26,328 nt of DNA from Lentihominibacter faecis (GCF_014306095.1 NZ_JACRWC010000009.1:1-26328); one strand, 5' to 3'; counted from the stretch's first letter, positions 1 to 7,893 are shown. The notes: generated by a model from the letters alone, not told the origin. A program made the numbers and translations.

Positions 1-6
1 AGGCTT

Positions 7-1248
7 ATGAGAATCGGAGCCTTTGCAGAAAAATACAATATGAATGTGTCCGCCGTCCGCTATTATGTAGAACGCGGACTTTTAACGCCGCAGCGCCGCA
101 ACAACCAGTACGTTTTCGACGATGACTGCATGAAGGATATGGAGAAGATCCTTCGCTATAAATCTTTTTACTTTTCCCTCAGCGAAATTGAGCTTCTCTT
201 CTTTCTGCAAAGGAACTCCCAACTACAGGATCAGTCGGTATCCCGGCAATTTCTGGAACTTTTGAACAAGAAAAAACTGCAGTTGAATCAGGATCTGGAC
301 ACTTTACAGCAAACCATCAAAGATCTGGATGAGGAAATTTACCGTTCCACACAAAAAACAGAAACTGCTTCCCTCAAAAAAAGAATGCCAGGAATCCCCC
401 TGATGTTTCTGGAAAAACTGGCCTGCCCGCATTGCAATGCTCCGCTCCAAATGCAGAATGCTCACCTGAACGGAACCCATATTCTGGACGCTTCACTTTC
501 CTGCTCCTGCGGCTACCATGCCACCATTCAGGATGGCATTTTACTCTGCACCGGGCACACAGATGTAACCCCCTTTAAAGCCTACGAAAACATTGAATCT
601 GTAGCCTATATCACAGAAGAATACGGCAAAGAGTATCGCTCACTCATGGAGAAATCTTATCTCTGGATGTATCATCAGATCCCGCAGAACAGAGATTCCC
701 TCACCATGCTGGCAGGGCCGTTCACCTTTAATTTTTTGCTCCAGTATTATACAAAATTCGATGAAGACACCACTATTATCATCACAGATCCGTCCCTTTC
801 CCGGATCGCAAAATTCCAGGAATACCTGCAGGATGCAGCATCTGCCATCATCTATATTGCCGGCGATCTTGATGCTGCCCCTCTCTGCAGCGGAGCCGTC
901 GATCTATACCTGGATGATTTTTCCGCTAACAACTGCATTTTCACCTACAACCGTACGCCCTACAATGTCCTCTCACACTGGCTTGCAAAAGACGCGCCGC
1001 TAATCGGTCTTTTCCTGGACTATTGCAAAACGCCCCGAAGCATCAGGGCGTTTCAGAAAGAGCATCCCGATCTGATGACGGAGCGCATGAGTTTTTCTTA
1101 TGCCAAGGCCTCGCTGCAGCGAAATGGCTTTGCAGTAACCGAGTCCAAAATCATCGGCCAGACTTCCGGTCGGGAAATGGAATTTCATCATCAGGTCGGA
1201 CGGGAAAAGCTACCGTTTCTAGTCTACCGCGCAGAGCGGAAGAAATAA
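7..1248 (+). CDS. MerR-family regulator fused to zinc-ribbon and methyltransferase-like domain
   Basis: The 413-residue protein opens with a MerR winged-helix DNA-binding domain (residues 1-70; MRIGAFAEKYNMNVSAVRYY is typical of the family). A charged coiled-coil-like helix follows (about 75-120), then a putative zinc ribbon with Cys140, Cys143, Cys166 and Cys168. The C-terminal ~200 residues resemble a SAM-dependent methyltransferase fold; the AGDLDAAPLCSGAVDLYLDD stretch fits its motif region, but the glycine-rich SAM loop is not clear, so catalysis is uncertain. By family logic the N-terminus binds a promoter and the C-terminus may sense a ligand or act as an enzyme. The ATG is preferred because the MerR domain begins exactly there; only six bases precede it, so promoter and ribosome binding site are outside the window. 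It converges on the next gene with 8 bp between stop codons. Confidence 0.8.
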   Translation: MRIGAFAEKYNMNVSAVRYYVERGLLTPQRRNNQYVFDDDCMKDMEKILRYKSFYFSLSEIELLFFLQRNSQLQDQSVSRQFLELLNKKKLQLNQDLDTLQQTIKDLDEEIYRSTQKTETASLKKRMPGIPLMFLEKLACPHCNAPLQMQNAHLNGTHILDASLSCSCGYHATIQDGILLCTGHTDVTPFKAYENIESVAYITEEYGKEYRSLMEKSYLWMYHQIPQNRDSLTMLAGPFTFNFLLQYYTKFDEDTTIIITDPSLSRIAKFQEYLQDAASAIIYIAGDLDAAPLCSGAVDLYLDDFSANNCIFTYNRTPYNVLSHWLAKDAPLIGLFLDYCKTPRSIRAFQKEHPDLMTERMSFSYAKASLQRNGFAVTESKIIGQTSGREMEFHHQVGREKLPFLVYRAERKK

Positions 1249-1256
1249 AGCAAAGA

Positions 1257-1958
1257 CTACTCCACCAGTCCCTTTTCGTGCATCCGACGCGCCAGGTAGA
1301 CGAACGGAGTGTCGGCGATACTGGTCACGATAAAGATCACGTAACTAGAAAGAGCGATGCTGATCAGTGTCGGGATCTCGTACATGCCCCAGAATGCCCC
1401 GAAGGTATAGAGGATCGTGTTGAGCAGCTGGGAAATCATCGTCGATCCGTTGTTTCTCAGCCACAGTGCCCGCCGGGAATCACCGTGAAAGCGCTTTTTC
1501 GTCAGCGCCCACCACTTGTGATACGCCCATACGTCGAACCGTTGGCAGATCGCGTACACCAGAACACTCACCAGCATCAGCCGCGGTGTATTGGAGAAGA
1601 TCTCGCGGATCGCCGGCTGCGCCCAGTCGCTTGCTGCCGGATGATACAGCAGCCAGGACTGGGAGACGATGATGAAAAACACCGAGGTGAATATCCCGAT
1701 GTTGACCGCTTTCTTGGCCGCTTTTTTCCCTTCGATCTCACTGATGATATCCGTTACCAGGAAGGTGGATGCAAACAGGATGTTTCCCAGCGTCTGCTCC
1801 ATGCCGAAGGCTTTCACCATGATCAGCACTTCGATGTTAGCGGTGATAGTCGCGATGGCCGTAAAGCAGTACAGCCCGCTCTTGCCAAACAGCCGGTACG
1901 CCAGCAGCACGCATCCGTAGATCACAAATAAACTTGCCACTAATAATATCTCATTCAT
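1257..1958 (-). CDS. yhhQ: Queuosine precursor transporter, YhhQ/QPTR family
   Basis: The 233-residue integral membrane protein has about six hydrophobic segments and the family signature region (TANIEVLIMVKAFG near residue 40; STFLVTDIISEIEGKK near 65-80; LRNNGSTMISQLLNT near 165-180). YhhQ proteins import queuosine precursors (preQ0, preQ1 or queuine, depending on the host) for the modified tRNA base queuosine. The length is normal for the family. A clear AGGAGG lies 8 bases before the ATG. The gene overlaps the upstream radical SAM gene by 8 bp, so the two are probably translationally coupled and share the preQ1-I riboswitch further upstream. That riboswitch, seen in the sequence, independently supports the queuosine assignment. 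Confidence 0.88.
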   Translation of the reverse strand: MNEILLVASLFVIYGCVLLAYRLFGKSGLYCFTAIATITANIEVLIMVKAFGMEQTLGNILFASTFLVTDIISEIEGKKAAKKAVNIGIFTSVFFIIVSQSWLLYHPAASDWAQPAIREIFSNTPRLMLVSVLVYAICQRFDVWAYHKWWALTKKRFHGDSRRALWLRNNGSTMISQLLNTILYTFGAFWGMYEIPTLISIALSSYVIFIVTSIADTPFVYLARRMHEKGLVE

Positions 1959-2682
1959 CTCGTTTTCCTCCTACTCCAAAATCCGTATTTTCCAGTAAAA
2001 TATCTACTCGCGGATCATCCTTGTATATCTCGTAAAAATTGTCGACAAACATCTTGATCACCTGCGGATCCGGTTGGATCTGCGACGTGTTCTCCACCAT
2101 GATGTTGATGCAGATCCGTTCGAAATACCGAAGCCCTGTCTCGATATCGTATCGCATGGACTGCACCGTCTGCCCCGTTACGCCAAACAAAAGGCAAACC
2201 TCATCCGCCACCTTTGCAGCATCCTGCGGCGTGACACCTTCCATACCCTTGTCGAACACCTCTCTTCGGAAAGCGTCGTCAAACGTCTCCACGCCCATTT
2301 TTATTTTTACCGTGATCCCTTTTTCTGCAAAGTGCTCCCGCCACTTTTTCACATGCTCCCGGTACATCCAGTGGATCTCAAAGCGCAGCTGAGTGATGTG
2401 TTTTTCCAGACACACCCGCTCGATCCTTGCCATAGTTTCTTCCGAAAGCTCCAGGAAACTGCCCGAATTGATGACTTCCAAGCTGTGATACTGCCCTGTC
2501 ACATGGCTGAGCGCCTCTTTATTGATGCGGTCATTTGCCGCCTGATCCCGCGAAGAATCCAGATGATAGTCACAAAAACGACACCTTAAAAAACGGCAGC
2601 CGCTGCCTCGCAGCATGACGATCTCCCGCGGATTTTTCTCCGTGATCACGCTGTAGCGAACCGGATTTTCCATCTGTCCCAT
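1951..2682 (-). CDS. Radical SAM protein, probable queuosine-salvage enzyme (QueL-like)
   Basis: The 243-residue protein carries a cysteine cluster at residues 29, 34 and 37 (GCRFLRCRFC). The spacing is CX4CX2C rather than the canonical CX3CX2C of radical SAM enzymes. The rest of the protein is compatible with a compact partial TIM barrel. It is the first gene behind a preQ1-I riboswitch and overlaps yhhQ. Established knowledge: in Clostridioides a radical SAM queuine lyase, QueL, works with YhhQ-type transporters to recover queuine from queuosine or its phosphate. I infer the same role from context and the Fe-S cluster motif; exact substrate is unproven and a different queuosine enzyme is possible. 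The ATG follows a GAAAGGA ribosome binding site; an in-frame ATG three codons later is an alternative. Confidence 0.72.
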   Translation of the reverse strand: MGQMENPVRYSVITEKNPREIVMLRGSGCRFLRCRFCDYHLDSSRDQAANDRINKEALSHVTGQYHSLEVINSGSFLELSEETMARIERVCLEKHITQLRFEIHWMYREHVKKWREHFAEKGITVKIKMGVETFDDAFRREVFDKGMEGVTPQDAAKVADEVCLLFGVTGQTVQSMRYDIETGLRYFERICINIMVENTSQIQPDPQVIKMFVDNFYEIYKDDPRVDILLENTDFGVGGKRDE

Positions 2683-2847
2683 ACGTCGTCCTTTCTCTCT
2701 ATTGGTATGGTGACCACCTATGTTTTATTTTTGCAAAGCAAGGGAAAGGCGTTTTCGAAACGCCGAAAGAACCGGGATCCGCGAAGGTGTCTTTGCAGAA
2801 AACCGGTAAGCACCGGCAAAAGGAACTGCAGACCCGCAGAAAAGCCG
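2683..2847 (-). other. Long 5' leader of the queuosine-salvage operon with extra hairpins
   Basis: Between the riboswitch terminator and the first start codon lie about 165 bases without a credible gene. Two further stem-loops are visible: a perfect GGCGTTT/AAACGCC stem near 2753-2769, and CCGGT/ACCGG near 2802-2815, flanked by T-rich sequence on the minus strand. One CTTTGCAG octamer lies at 2791-2798. The stems could fold the untranslated leader or provide extra pausing or termination; no function is demonstrated. Short open frames on both strands here look spurious. Confidence 0.4.
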
Positions 2848-2890
2848 AAAAAAAGAGACGCCCGCAAGGCTGACCCCGGGAACATCTCTT
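2848..2890 (-). terminator. Intrinsic terminator downstream of the preQ1 aptamer
   Basis: On the minus strand AGAGATG and CCCG pair with CGGG and CGTCTCT (one G-U pair, a small bulge), followed immediately by a run of seven T. It lies about 30 bases beyond the preQ1 aptamer and before the first gene, as expected for ligand-dependent transcription termination. Confidence 0.8.
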
Positions 2891-2918
2891 AGATCTCAAA
2901 AAATATTCGAAATAAAAT

Positions 2919-2958
2919 CCCTAGTTTTGTTTATAGACAGGATGGTCACGAACTGTCT
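2919..2958 (-). promoter_or_regulatory. preQ1-I riboswitch aptamer
   Basis: Read on the minus strand, stem P1 is AGACAG / CTGTCT enclosing the loop TTCGTGACCATC. It is followed by the A-rich tail ATAAACAAAACTAGGG, which matches the class I preQ1 aptamer layout (compact H-type pseudoknot with the A-rich strand in the P1 minor groove and a short P2 formed by the loop CC with the tail GG). The downstream genes are a YhhQ transporter and a QueL-like enzyme, the expected regulon. A terminator lies just downstream, so preQ1 binding is expected to reduce expression. Confidence 0.88.
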
Positions 2959-2974
2959 TTATCTTACCTGATGT

Positions 2975-3003
2975 ACTTTAGCAGATTTTCATAAGGATTG
3001 CAA
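2975..3003 (-). promoter_or_regulatory. Sigma-A-type promoter for the queuosine-salvage operon
   Basis: On the minus strand -35 TTGCAA and -10 TAAAGT are separated by exactly 17 bases. The predicted start falls about 10 bases before the preQ1-I aptamer, so the riboswitch would sit at the extreme 5' end of the transcript, as is usual. Confidence 0.6.
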
Positions 3004-3030
3004 GAGAAAAACAAAATTATGTCAGTATTT

Positions 3031-3067
3031 ATAAAAACAAAAGTGCTCTGAATGCAGAACACTTTTT
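3031..3067 (-). terminator. Intrinsic terminator after gatD
   Basis: AAAGTG / CACTTT stem with one internal mismatch and an inner CTG/CAG pair. T-rich runs lie on both strands, so it could work in both directions. It sits about 60 bases beyond the gatD stop codon and closes the HD-murT-gatD unit. Confidence 0.65.
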
Positions 3068-3125
3068 GATTTTCTGTAGGTTTTGTTCCTATTTCGGAAC
3101 AGTCTTTAGATGTTTCCAAAGTACA

Positions 3126-3869
3126 CTACTTGTCCCCCTCGATTTCAAATCTCTTAAACAGTGCTTCCCGCGCGCTGTTTTCCAGAGTGTCATCCAGCGG
3201 CTGCAGATCCGACATCTGAAATCCGGGATCTTTTTTCTGCAAAGCTTTCGTGATCACAAAATCAGCGATCTTCGGGTTTTTCGGCAGAAGAGGTCCATGA
3301 AGATACGTTCCCAGGACCTTCCCGTCATAAAAGCCTTCCCAGCCTGCATCAAAGCTGTTGCCGCATCCGTAAAGCACCTTCCCCAGCGGGTGATCCACCC
3401 CGACAGTCTGCCCGCCATGGTTTTCAAAACCCACCATTTTCGTGTGGAGATCATCAAGCTGCGCATCGATAACGATATTTCCGATACAGCGACTTCCCTC
3501 AGCTCCGGTTTCCGTGCGGTAATCATAAAATCCCAGACACTCGATTTTGCTGCCGTCCGCCGCCACATAATACTTGCCAAACATCTGATAGCCGCCGCAG
3601 ATCAGCAGCACGAACGTTTTTTCATCGATAGCCTTTGCAATATTCTCTTTGCGGCTCAAAAGATCCGGGATCAGCGAAAGCTGCTCTTTATCGGCCCCGC
3701 CGCCAAAAAACAGCAGATCGTAAGACGACAGATCTTTCTCTTCTCCGATCCCGCAGGTATCCAGCTCAAACGGGATGCCCCGATCTTTGCAGCGTTTGCT
3801 CAAGACCAGCATGTTTCCCTTGTCCCCATATAGATCCATGATGTCATGGTACATCCAGCATACTCTCAC
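3126..3869 (-). CDS. gatD: Lipid II isoglutaminyl synthase, glutaminase subunit GatD
   Basis: The 247-residue class I glutamine amidotransferase (CobB/CobQ type) supplies ammonia to MurT, which amidates the alpha-carboxyl of D-glutamate in the lipid II stem peptide at the inner face of the membrane. The nucleophile is Cys91 in FVLLICGGYQMFG, and the catalytic His191 lies in TYLHGPLLPKNP; FFGGGAD near residue 55 is also typical. The start codon overlaps the murT stop by 4 bp (ATGA), the usual tight coupling of this two-subunit enzyme. It is the last gene of the operon and is followed by a stem-loop terminator. Confidence 0.93.
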   Translation of the reverse strand: MRVCWMYHDIMDLYGDKGNMLVLSKRCKDRGIPFELDTCGIGEEKDLSSYDLLFFGGGADKEQLSLIPDLLSRKENIAKAIDEKTFVLLICGGYQMFGKYYVAADGSKIECLGFYDYRTETGAEGSRCIGNIVIDAQLDDLHTKMVGFENHGGQTVGVDHPLGKVLYGCGNSFDAGWEGFYDGKVLGTYLHGPLLPKNPKIADFVITKALQKKDPGFQMSDLQPLDDTLENSAREALFKRFEIEGDK

Positions 3870-5179
3870 AGTCCCATCTCCTTTACGATCGTATTTCGCG
3901 TCGGCAGCAGCGCCGTGTACGTGGCAACAGCGTATACATGCGGAGCCTGCAAAGCCTCATGCACAGCTGCTTCCATCGATTCTTCGGGGCGGATCTTTCC
4001 GGTAAAACCGCCGTAATAGATCCGAAGCGCCATATCCCAGGCGCGCGTTCCCGTGCAGATGATCTCCTCCGTGGAGTCATCCATGAGTTTTTCAAAGACC
4101 GTGTCGTAGATCCAGCTGATATCCCTGCCGTCCTGCGCATTGTCGTTGAGGACGATGACTATCGTCTTTTTTGCAGGATCCTTTTCGATGACTTTCATGA
4201 CCTCGTTGGCACCAGTCGGATTTTTCACCAGATTGAGGATGCAGTCCCGCCCGGCCTTCTCGAACCTCTCATTTCGGCCCGCCGGTCGCTCCGCTCTCGC
4301 AAACACCTTCTCCGCCAGCTTCGGATCCACCCCGGCGGATCTGGCTGCCGCCAGCACCGCCGCGCAGTTATAAAGCGAATACAGACCATCCGATGCCATC
4401 GGGTACACATGACCATCATACCGGAATGTATGAGCATCCAGATCTATCTCGTCCGGACACACATCCAGCTTCGGCGTCGCGAAATCACAACTGCTGCAGT
4501 GGAACTGCCCTATATGAGAATACTGATAAAAATCATATTCCAGCCGCGAGCCGCATTTCGGACAGAACTTGCCCTCTGCAGCTTCTGCGGAATGCTCCAC
4601 AGTGGAAGCGTTTTTCGCCGCTCCGAAATAAATTTTACGTGCGTTTGGAGCTGCCATCGCCAGCCGGACAACGTTTGGATCGTTTCCGTTTAAGATCAAG
4701 TCTCCCTGGTAGTCCGGAAGTACACTCTCGATGGTATCGATGATCCTTTCCATTTCCCCTGCCCGGTCCAGCTGATCGCGGAAAAAGTTGTTCACGACGA
4801 TGGCTGTCACCGGCAGCGCCGGAACGATGTATTTCATGTTCAGCTCGTCCACTTCCAGGACCGCCGCATCTGCCTTCACCCGCCCTGAAAGGCTGCAGTG
4901 GGACAGCAGCGTCGATGTGATACCGACCCGCAGATTGTCCCCTTTGCGATTGGTGACCACCTTATATCCGGCTTCCTCCATCAGATCGGAAACCATGTTT
5001 GCCGTGCTGGTCTTGCCGTTTGTCCCGGTCACCAGGATCACCGGTCCGCCGAATTTTAAATGATTCAGACAATCCGGCGCGATCTTGATCCCCAGTCTGC
5101 CGGGCATAGATCCGCCCCGGCCCATTTTCGACAGCACCCAGGAAGAGAGTCTTGTTACTAATATCGCTAATTTTTGCAT
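3866..5179 (-). CDS. murT: Lipid II isoglutaminyl synthase, Mur-ligase-like subunit MurT
   Basis: The 437-residue Mur ligase-like protein has an ATP-binding loop GTNGKTS at residues 52-58. A zinc ribbon characteristic of MurT is inserted in the central domain (Cys206, Cys209, Cys228, Cys231), and the C-terminal domain contains NPTGANEVM and LNDNAQDGRD. With GatD it converts lipid II D-glutamate to D-isoglutamine, which aids peptidoglycan cross-linking. The open frame extends 56 codons further upstream, but the chosen ATG has an AGAGGAG ribosome binding site and the MurT N-terminal sequence MQKLAILVTRLSSW begins here; a longer start would overlap the HD gene heavily. The HD gene stop is 13 bp upstream. 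Confidence 0.93.
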   Translation of the reverse strand: MQKLAILVTRLSSWVLSKMGRGGSMPGRLGIKIAPDCLNHLKFGGPVILVTGTNGKTSTANMVSDLMEEAGYKVVTNRKGDNLRVGITSTLLSHCSLSGRVKADAAVLEVDELNMKYIVPALPVTAIVVNNFFRDQLDRAGEMERIIDTIESVLPDYQGDLILNGNDPNVVRLAMAAPNARKIYFGAAKNASTVEHSAEAAEGKFCPKCGSRLEYDFYQYSHIGQFHCSSCDFATPKLDVCPDEIDLDAHTFRYDGHVYPMASDGLYSLYNCAAVLAAARSAGVDPKLAEKVFARAERPAGRNERFEKAGRDCILNLVKNPTGANEVMKVIEKDPAKKTIVIVLNDNAQDGRDISWIYDTVFEKLMDDSTEEIICTGTRAWDMALRIYYGGFTGKIRPEESMEAAVHEALQAPHVYAVATYTALLPTRNTIVKEMGL

Positions 5180-5192
5180 CCCATACTCCTCT

Positions 5193-5732
5193 CTACTTGC
5201 CGTAATACTGATAAAACAGCTCCAGGTAGTCCCGTTCCACGTCCTTGAACGGCCGGAATGAAAAGTCGATTTTGATGTGCAGATCCGGCATCGGTCCATG
5301 CTGCATCTCCGCCAGGAGCGTCTCCAGATCGTGCCACAAAAGGGCATCGTCGATTTCCTTTAGTTCTCTGATTTCCGCCGTCGTCAAATCAGAGCCCAGG
5401 AACTTTTCAAAAATCACTTTTAAGATTCCCTTTTCCTGTCTCTGATATTCCTGCATATGTTTTTTCATCGGTCTTGGTACATCCGACATATAGCATTCCG
5501 ACGCATCGTGCAAAAGACACGCCAGGATCATTCGCGGTGACAGCTTTCGTGCCTGCGCCTCGTGGGCACAGTCCAGGCAGTGCTGTCCTACTGACCAGAA
5601 ATTCCGCACGTGACCATTGCCCCGGCAGATCAGCGACAGCGCGTGGGCGATATCCCGGATCGAGATCGCCTCCGGATCCGGATCCGCCGGATCTATGTGG
5701 TTTCCTGTATATGTTGTAATGTAGTCTGACAT
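5193..5732 (-). CDS. HD-domain phosphohydrolase (YfbR-like)
   Basis: The 179-residue protein has the HD-superfamily metal site: His51 in SVGQHCLDCAHEA, His75-Asp76 in LACLLHDASECYMSDVP, and a later Asp in the IDDALLWHD region. This pattern is typical of small metal-dependent phosphohydrolases such as YfbR-like 5'-deoxynucleotidases; the natural substrate cannot be told. The chosen ATG has AAGGAG 8 bases upstream. A 25-codon longer frame begins upstream of the operon promoter, so it is rejected. The gene is first in the unit with murT and gatD, 13 bp before murT; whether it serves cell-wall or nucleotide metabolism is not shown. Confidence 0.82.
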   Translation of the reverse strand: MSDYITTYTGNHIDPADPDPEAISIRDIAHALSLICRGNGHVRNFWSVGQHCLDCAHEAQARKLSPRMILACLLHDASECYMSDVPRPMKKHMQEYQRQEKGILKVIFEKFLGSDLTTAEIRELKEIDDALLWHDLETLLAEMQHGPMPDLHIKIDFSFRPFKDVERDYLELFYQYYGK

Positions 5733-5762
5733 TTTGATACTCCTTTTTAGCCATATAATAAA

Positions 5763-5791
5763 ATTATATCGCAATCGCTGCTCGCTGTAAA
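5763..5791 (-). promoter_or_regulatory. Near-consensus promoter for the HD-murT-gatD operon
   Basis: On the minus strand -35 TTTACA and -10 TATAAT are spaced by 17 bases, with an A/T-rich start region. Transcription would start about 24 bases before the HD gene ATG, which fixes the shorter start of that gene. Confidence 0.78.
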
Positions 5792-5821
5792 GTCCACGAC
5801 CAGTCATTCATCCTCCTACAA

Positions 5822-6619
5822 TTACATGATACGCTCCATAAACCCATCCAGCACCAGCAGCAGATCTTTGTCCAGCCGTTTCCTGCATTCTTCCTGTAAC
5901 TCCTTCGGCACGCCATAATACGCTTCCGCTATACTTCCGGCTATAGCAGTCAAAGTATCACAGTCTCCACCTAAAGATACCGCCGTGCGGATCACGTCCT
6001 CAAAAGATTCGCCTTCTAAAAATGCGGCAAAAGCTTCCGGAACAGTCTGCTGACACGACTCCACGTGATGATAATCCGGACGGATCTCATCACAGGTACG
6101 GCTCAGATCATAGTCGAACGCCGCTTCCACATACTCTCGAATGTCATTCTTATCGTGTCCCTTTCTTGCCAGATATATAGCACTCGCCACCGACTCTGCA
6201 CCTTTGACCCCCTCCGGGTGATCATGGGTCACTTCCGCTGACAGCTTCGCCAGCCGCCTGGTCTCCTGCAAAGTTTCCGTCAGCCATCCCGCTGCAGAGA
6301 CACGCATCGCCGAACCATTGCCGTAGCTTCCATAAGGCAGCGGATGCTCCTGCTGCAGCCAGCCTGTAAATCGTGCTCCATATCCTGCATCCGGGTATTT
6401 CCTGCCCCAGTACTGCAATCGATCCACCAGTGCTTGCCGCACCACCCCATCGTCTGGATCTCCTGCCGTTTTCATCAGCGCCTCCGCCACAGCGATAGTC
6501 ATCACCGTATCATCCGTAAAGTGCGACTCCCCTGTAAACAGCGGGAACACTTTCGATTTGTTCCCCTGATCGAACTCATAAGGACTTCCTATCATATCTC
6601 CTAAAATAGCTCCATACAT
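5822..6619 (-). CDS. ADP-ribosylglycohydrolase family protein (DraG/ARH3-like)
   Basis: The 265-residue all-alpha protein has the family's dinuclear metal motifs: FTDDT at residues 34-38 and GGDCDT at 217-222, with AMRVSAAGW and THDHPEGVKGA in between. Members hydrolyse ADP-ribose from proteins or small molecules, or handle related ADP-ribosyl compounds; the substrate here is unknown. Length is typical and all visible metal ligands are intact. A GGGAGGTG ribosome binding site precedes the ATG. The membrane-protein gene upstream ends 30 bp away on the same strand, so the two probably form an operon. Confidence 0.88.
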   Translation of the reverse strand: MYGAILGDMIGSPYEFDQGNKSKVFPLFTGESHFTDDTVMTIAVAEALMKTAGDPDDGVVRQALVDRLQYWGRKYPDAGYGARFTGWLQQEHPLPYGSYGNGSAMRVSAAGWLTETLQETRRLAKLSAEVTHDHPEGVKGAESVASAIYLARKGHDKNDIREYVEAAFDYDLSRTCDEIRPDYHHVESCQQTVPEAFAAFLEGESFEDVIRTAVSLGGDCDTLTAIAGSIAEAYYGVPKELQEECRKRLDKDLLLVLDGFMERIM

Positions 6620-6649
6620 ACCGATTCACCTCCCATTTTTTCCGTGTTC

Positions 6650-7330
6650 CTATTGCTCGCTATCCCTTTCAACGAAAACAATCACCTCACCCGCAGCATC
6701 CGTCTTTGCATGAACAGAGAAATCGCCAACGGGAATGACGCTTTCCGACTCCAGCGAAACATCCGCGCTGACCTTCTGGCAGCGGTACGCGTCCTTTTCT
6801 TTTGTGATGCTCAAAACGTATATGACCGGCGCATCTGAAGAATCCCGGCTTGCTGATTCCTTCATCACGTAATACTGTACATTTCCATCTGCAAAGTCTC
6901 CGGCGATCATTTGCTCCAAGTCAGCTTTCGAGGCAGTAACGGCTCTCTCTTCCTGCAAATATTTCATGATTGCACCATCAGGATCAGAATTAACATATCC
7001 TCTATCAGAAGAGTTCCCAAATCCACCGGCGACAAGAATTACAACACATATTATGATGATAACGACCGCCAGCAAAACACCTTCGATCAAGTGTCGAGCG
7101 ACCCTGCGTAAGCTCATCGCATCTTTTCTCCGGGATGAAAAATATTCGCAGAGCGCTGCTGCAGTAAAACCGAGCAGAACGATAACCACGCAGGAAATCA
7201 TAAACGGAAAAACAGCCAGAGCAATCGATGTAACAGCACATCGGTAAATCCGATATCCCACATAAGCCAGCAGAACAATTCCCGTAAGAGCCTCGATCAG
7301 CACCGCTTTCTTCGATAATTTATCCTTCAT
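6650..7330 (-). CDS. Hypothetical membrane protein with extracytoplasmic domain
   Basis: I do not recognise this 226-residue protein. Three hydrophobic segments are visible (about residues 10-30, 37-62 and 84-104), followed by a soluble, acidic C-terminal domain of about 120 residues that would lie outside the membrane if the N-terminus is cytoplasmic. The C-terminal part has alternating beta-like stretches (YYVMKESASRD, VIYVLSITKEKDAYRC) and no catalytic motif I can name. A GGGAGGT ribosome binding site and a good promoter lie upstream. It is followed by the ADP-ribosylglycohydrolase-family gene after 30 bp. Confidence 0.7.
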   Translation of the reverse strand: MKDKLSKKAVLIEALTGIVLLAYVGYRIYRCAVTSIALAVFPFMISCVVIVLLGFTAAALCEYFSSRRKDAMSLRRVARHLIEGVLLAVVIIIICVVILVAGGFGNSSDRGYVNSDPDGAIMKYLQEERAVTASKADLEQMIAGDFADGNVQYYVMKESASRDSSDAPVIYVLSITKEKDAYRCQKVSADVSLESESVIPVGDFSVHAKTDAAGEVIVFVERDSEQ

Positions 7331-7394
7331 AAATTACCTCCCTTCATGATGAACTGCAAAGAAATCCTGAATTTCATCTCGTGCACTTTTTTCC

Positions 7395-7423
7395 ATCATA
7401 CCTTAACAGTCTCGATCATGCAA
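7395..7423 (-). promoter_or_regulatory. Promoter for the membrane protein / ADP-ribosylglycohydrolase pair
   Basis: On the minus strand -35 TTGCAT and -10 TATGAT are spaced by 17 bases. The predicted start is about 55 bases upstream of the membrane-protein ATG. Confidence 0.6.
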
Positions 7424-7443
7424 GCAAGAAAAGTCCAAAACTT

Positions 7444-7690
7444 ATTTCAGTCATTTGCCCCTCCTTTTATGACTGAAACTGACTGAAATCACTGCGCTAG
7501 CACGCTCTAAATTTCATATCCGGACAACAGCATTTCGGATTTCAGTCAGTCGACGCCCCTAACTATCACTAGACTGACTGAAACGTCATCCAGCATTTGT
7601 AAGCCAACACATTGACACGTTCACTCACAACTAATCGCAAATTGATTTCAGTCAGTATTACCCCTCGATATCATCCAAACTGACTGAAAT
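7444..7690. repeat. Array A: three 46-bp inverted-repeat units
   Basis: Three units start at 7444, 7539 and 7645. Each consists of a 12-base left arm (consensus WTTTCAGTCAGT), exactly 22 variable bases, and the reverse-complement arm (ACTGACTGAAAY). The spacers between units are 49 and 60 bases and are not repeated. The first unit's left arm has a changed end (TCATT instead of TCAGT), and its loop contains an extra GACTGAA. The array occupies the gap between the membrane-protein promoter and the trp terminator and overlaps no credible gene. The same unit recurs in arrays B and C and as a solitary copy. Confidence 0.93.
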
Positions 7691-7756
7691 CGATTTTCGA
7701 GCGCCCATTCACAGCTATTGAGAAAAAGCGACTGCGCCGACTCACAGTTTCCCAAC

Positions 7757-7799
7757 AAAAAAACGATCGCTTTTCCCACAGCTTCCAGGCGATCGTTTT
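7757..7799 (-). terminator. Intrinsic terminator of the trp operon
   Basis: A perfect 9-bp AACGATCGC / GCGATCGTT stem with an 18-base loop is followed on the minus strand by a run of seven T. It lies about 95 bases past the trpA stop codon, with no gene in between. Confidence 0.88.
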
Positions 7800-7893
7800 A
7801 TAAAAGGTTAATTATTTTTCATTTCTTAATGTCGACTGTTTTTCTGCCAGTGCTCTCATGCAGGCAATCACACTCCAGGCATTCTCTCTTCAC

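Noticed and set aside
1023..1931. 302-codon plus-strand ORF
   Set aside because: Runs across the end of the MerR gene and antisense to yhhQ; composition (many R, H, Q) is typical of a shadow frame.
2699..2899. Short ORFs on both strands in the queuosine leader
   Set aside because: They overlap the riboswitch terminator and leader hairpins and encode low-complexity sequence.
3066..3833. 255-codon plus-strand ORF
   Set aside because: Complement of gatD, which has intact catalytic residues; no ribosome binding site.
5733..5807. Upstream start for the HD gene
   Set aside because: That ATG lies upstream of the TATAAT promoter that drives the gene, while the later ATG has an AAGGAG site.
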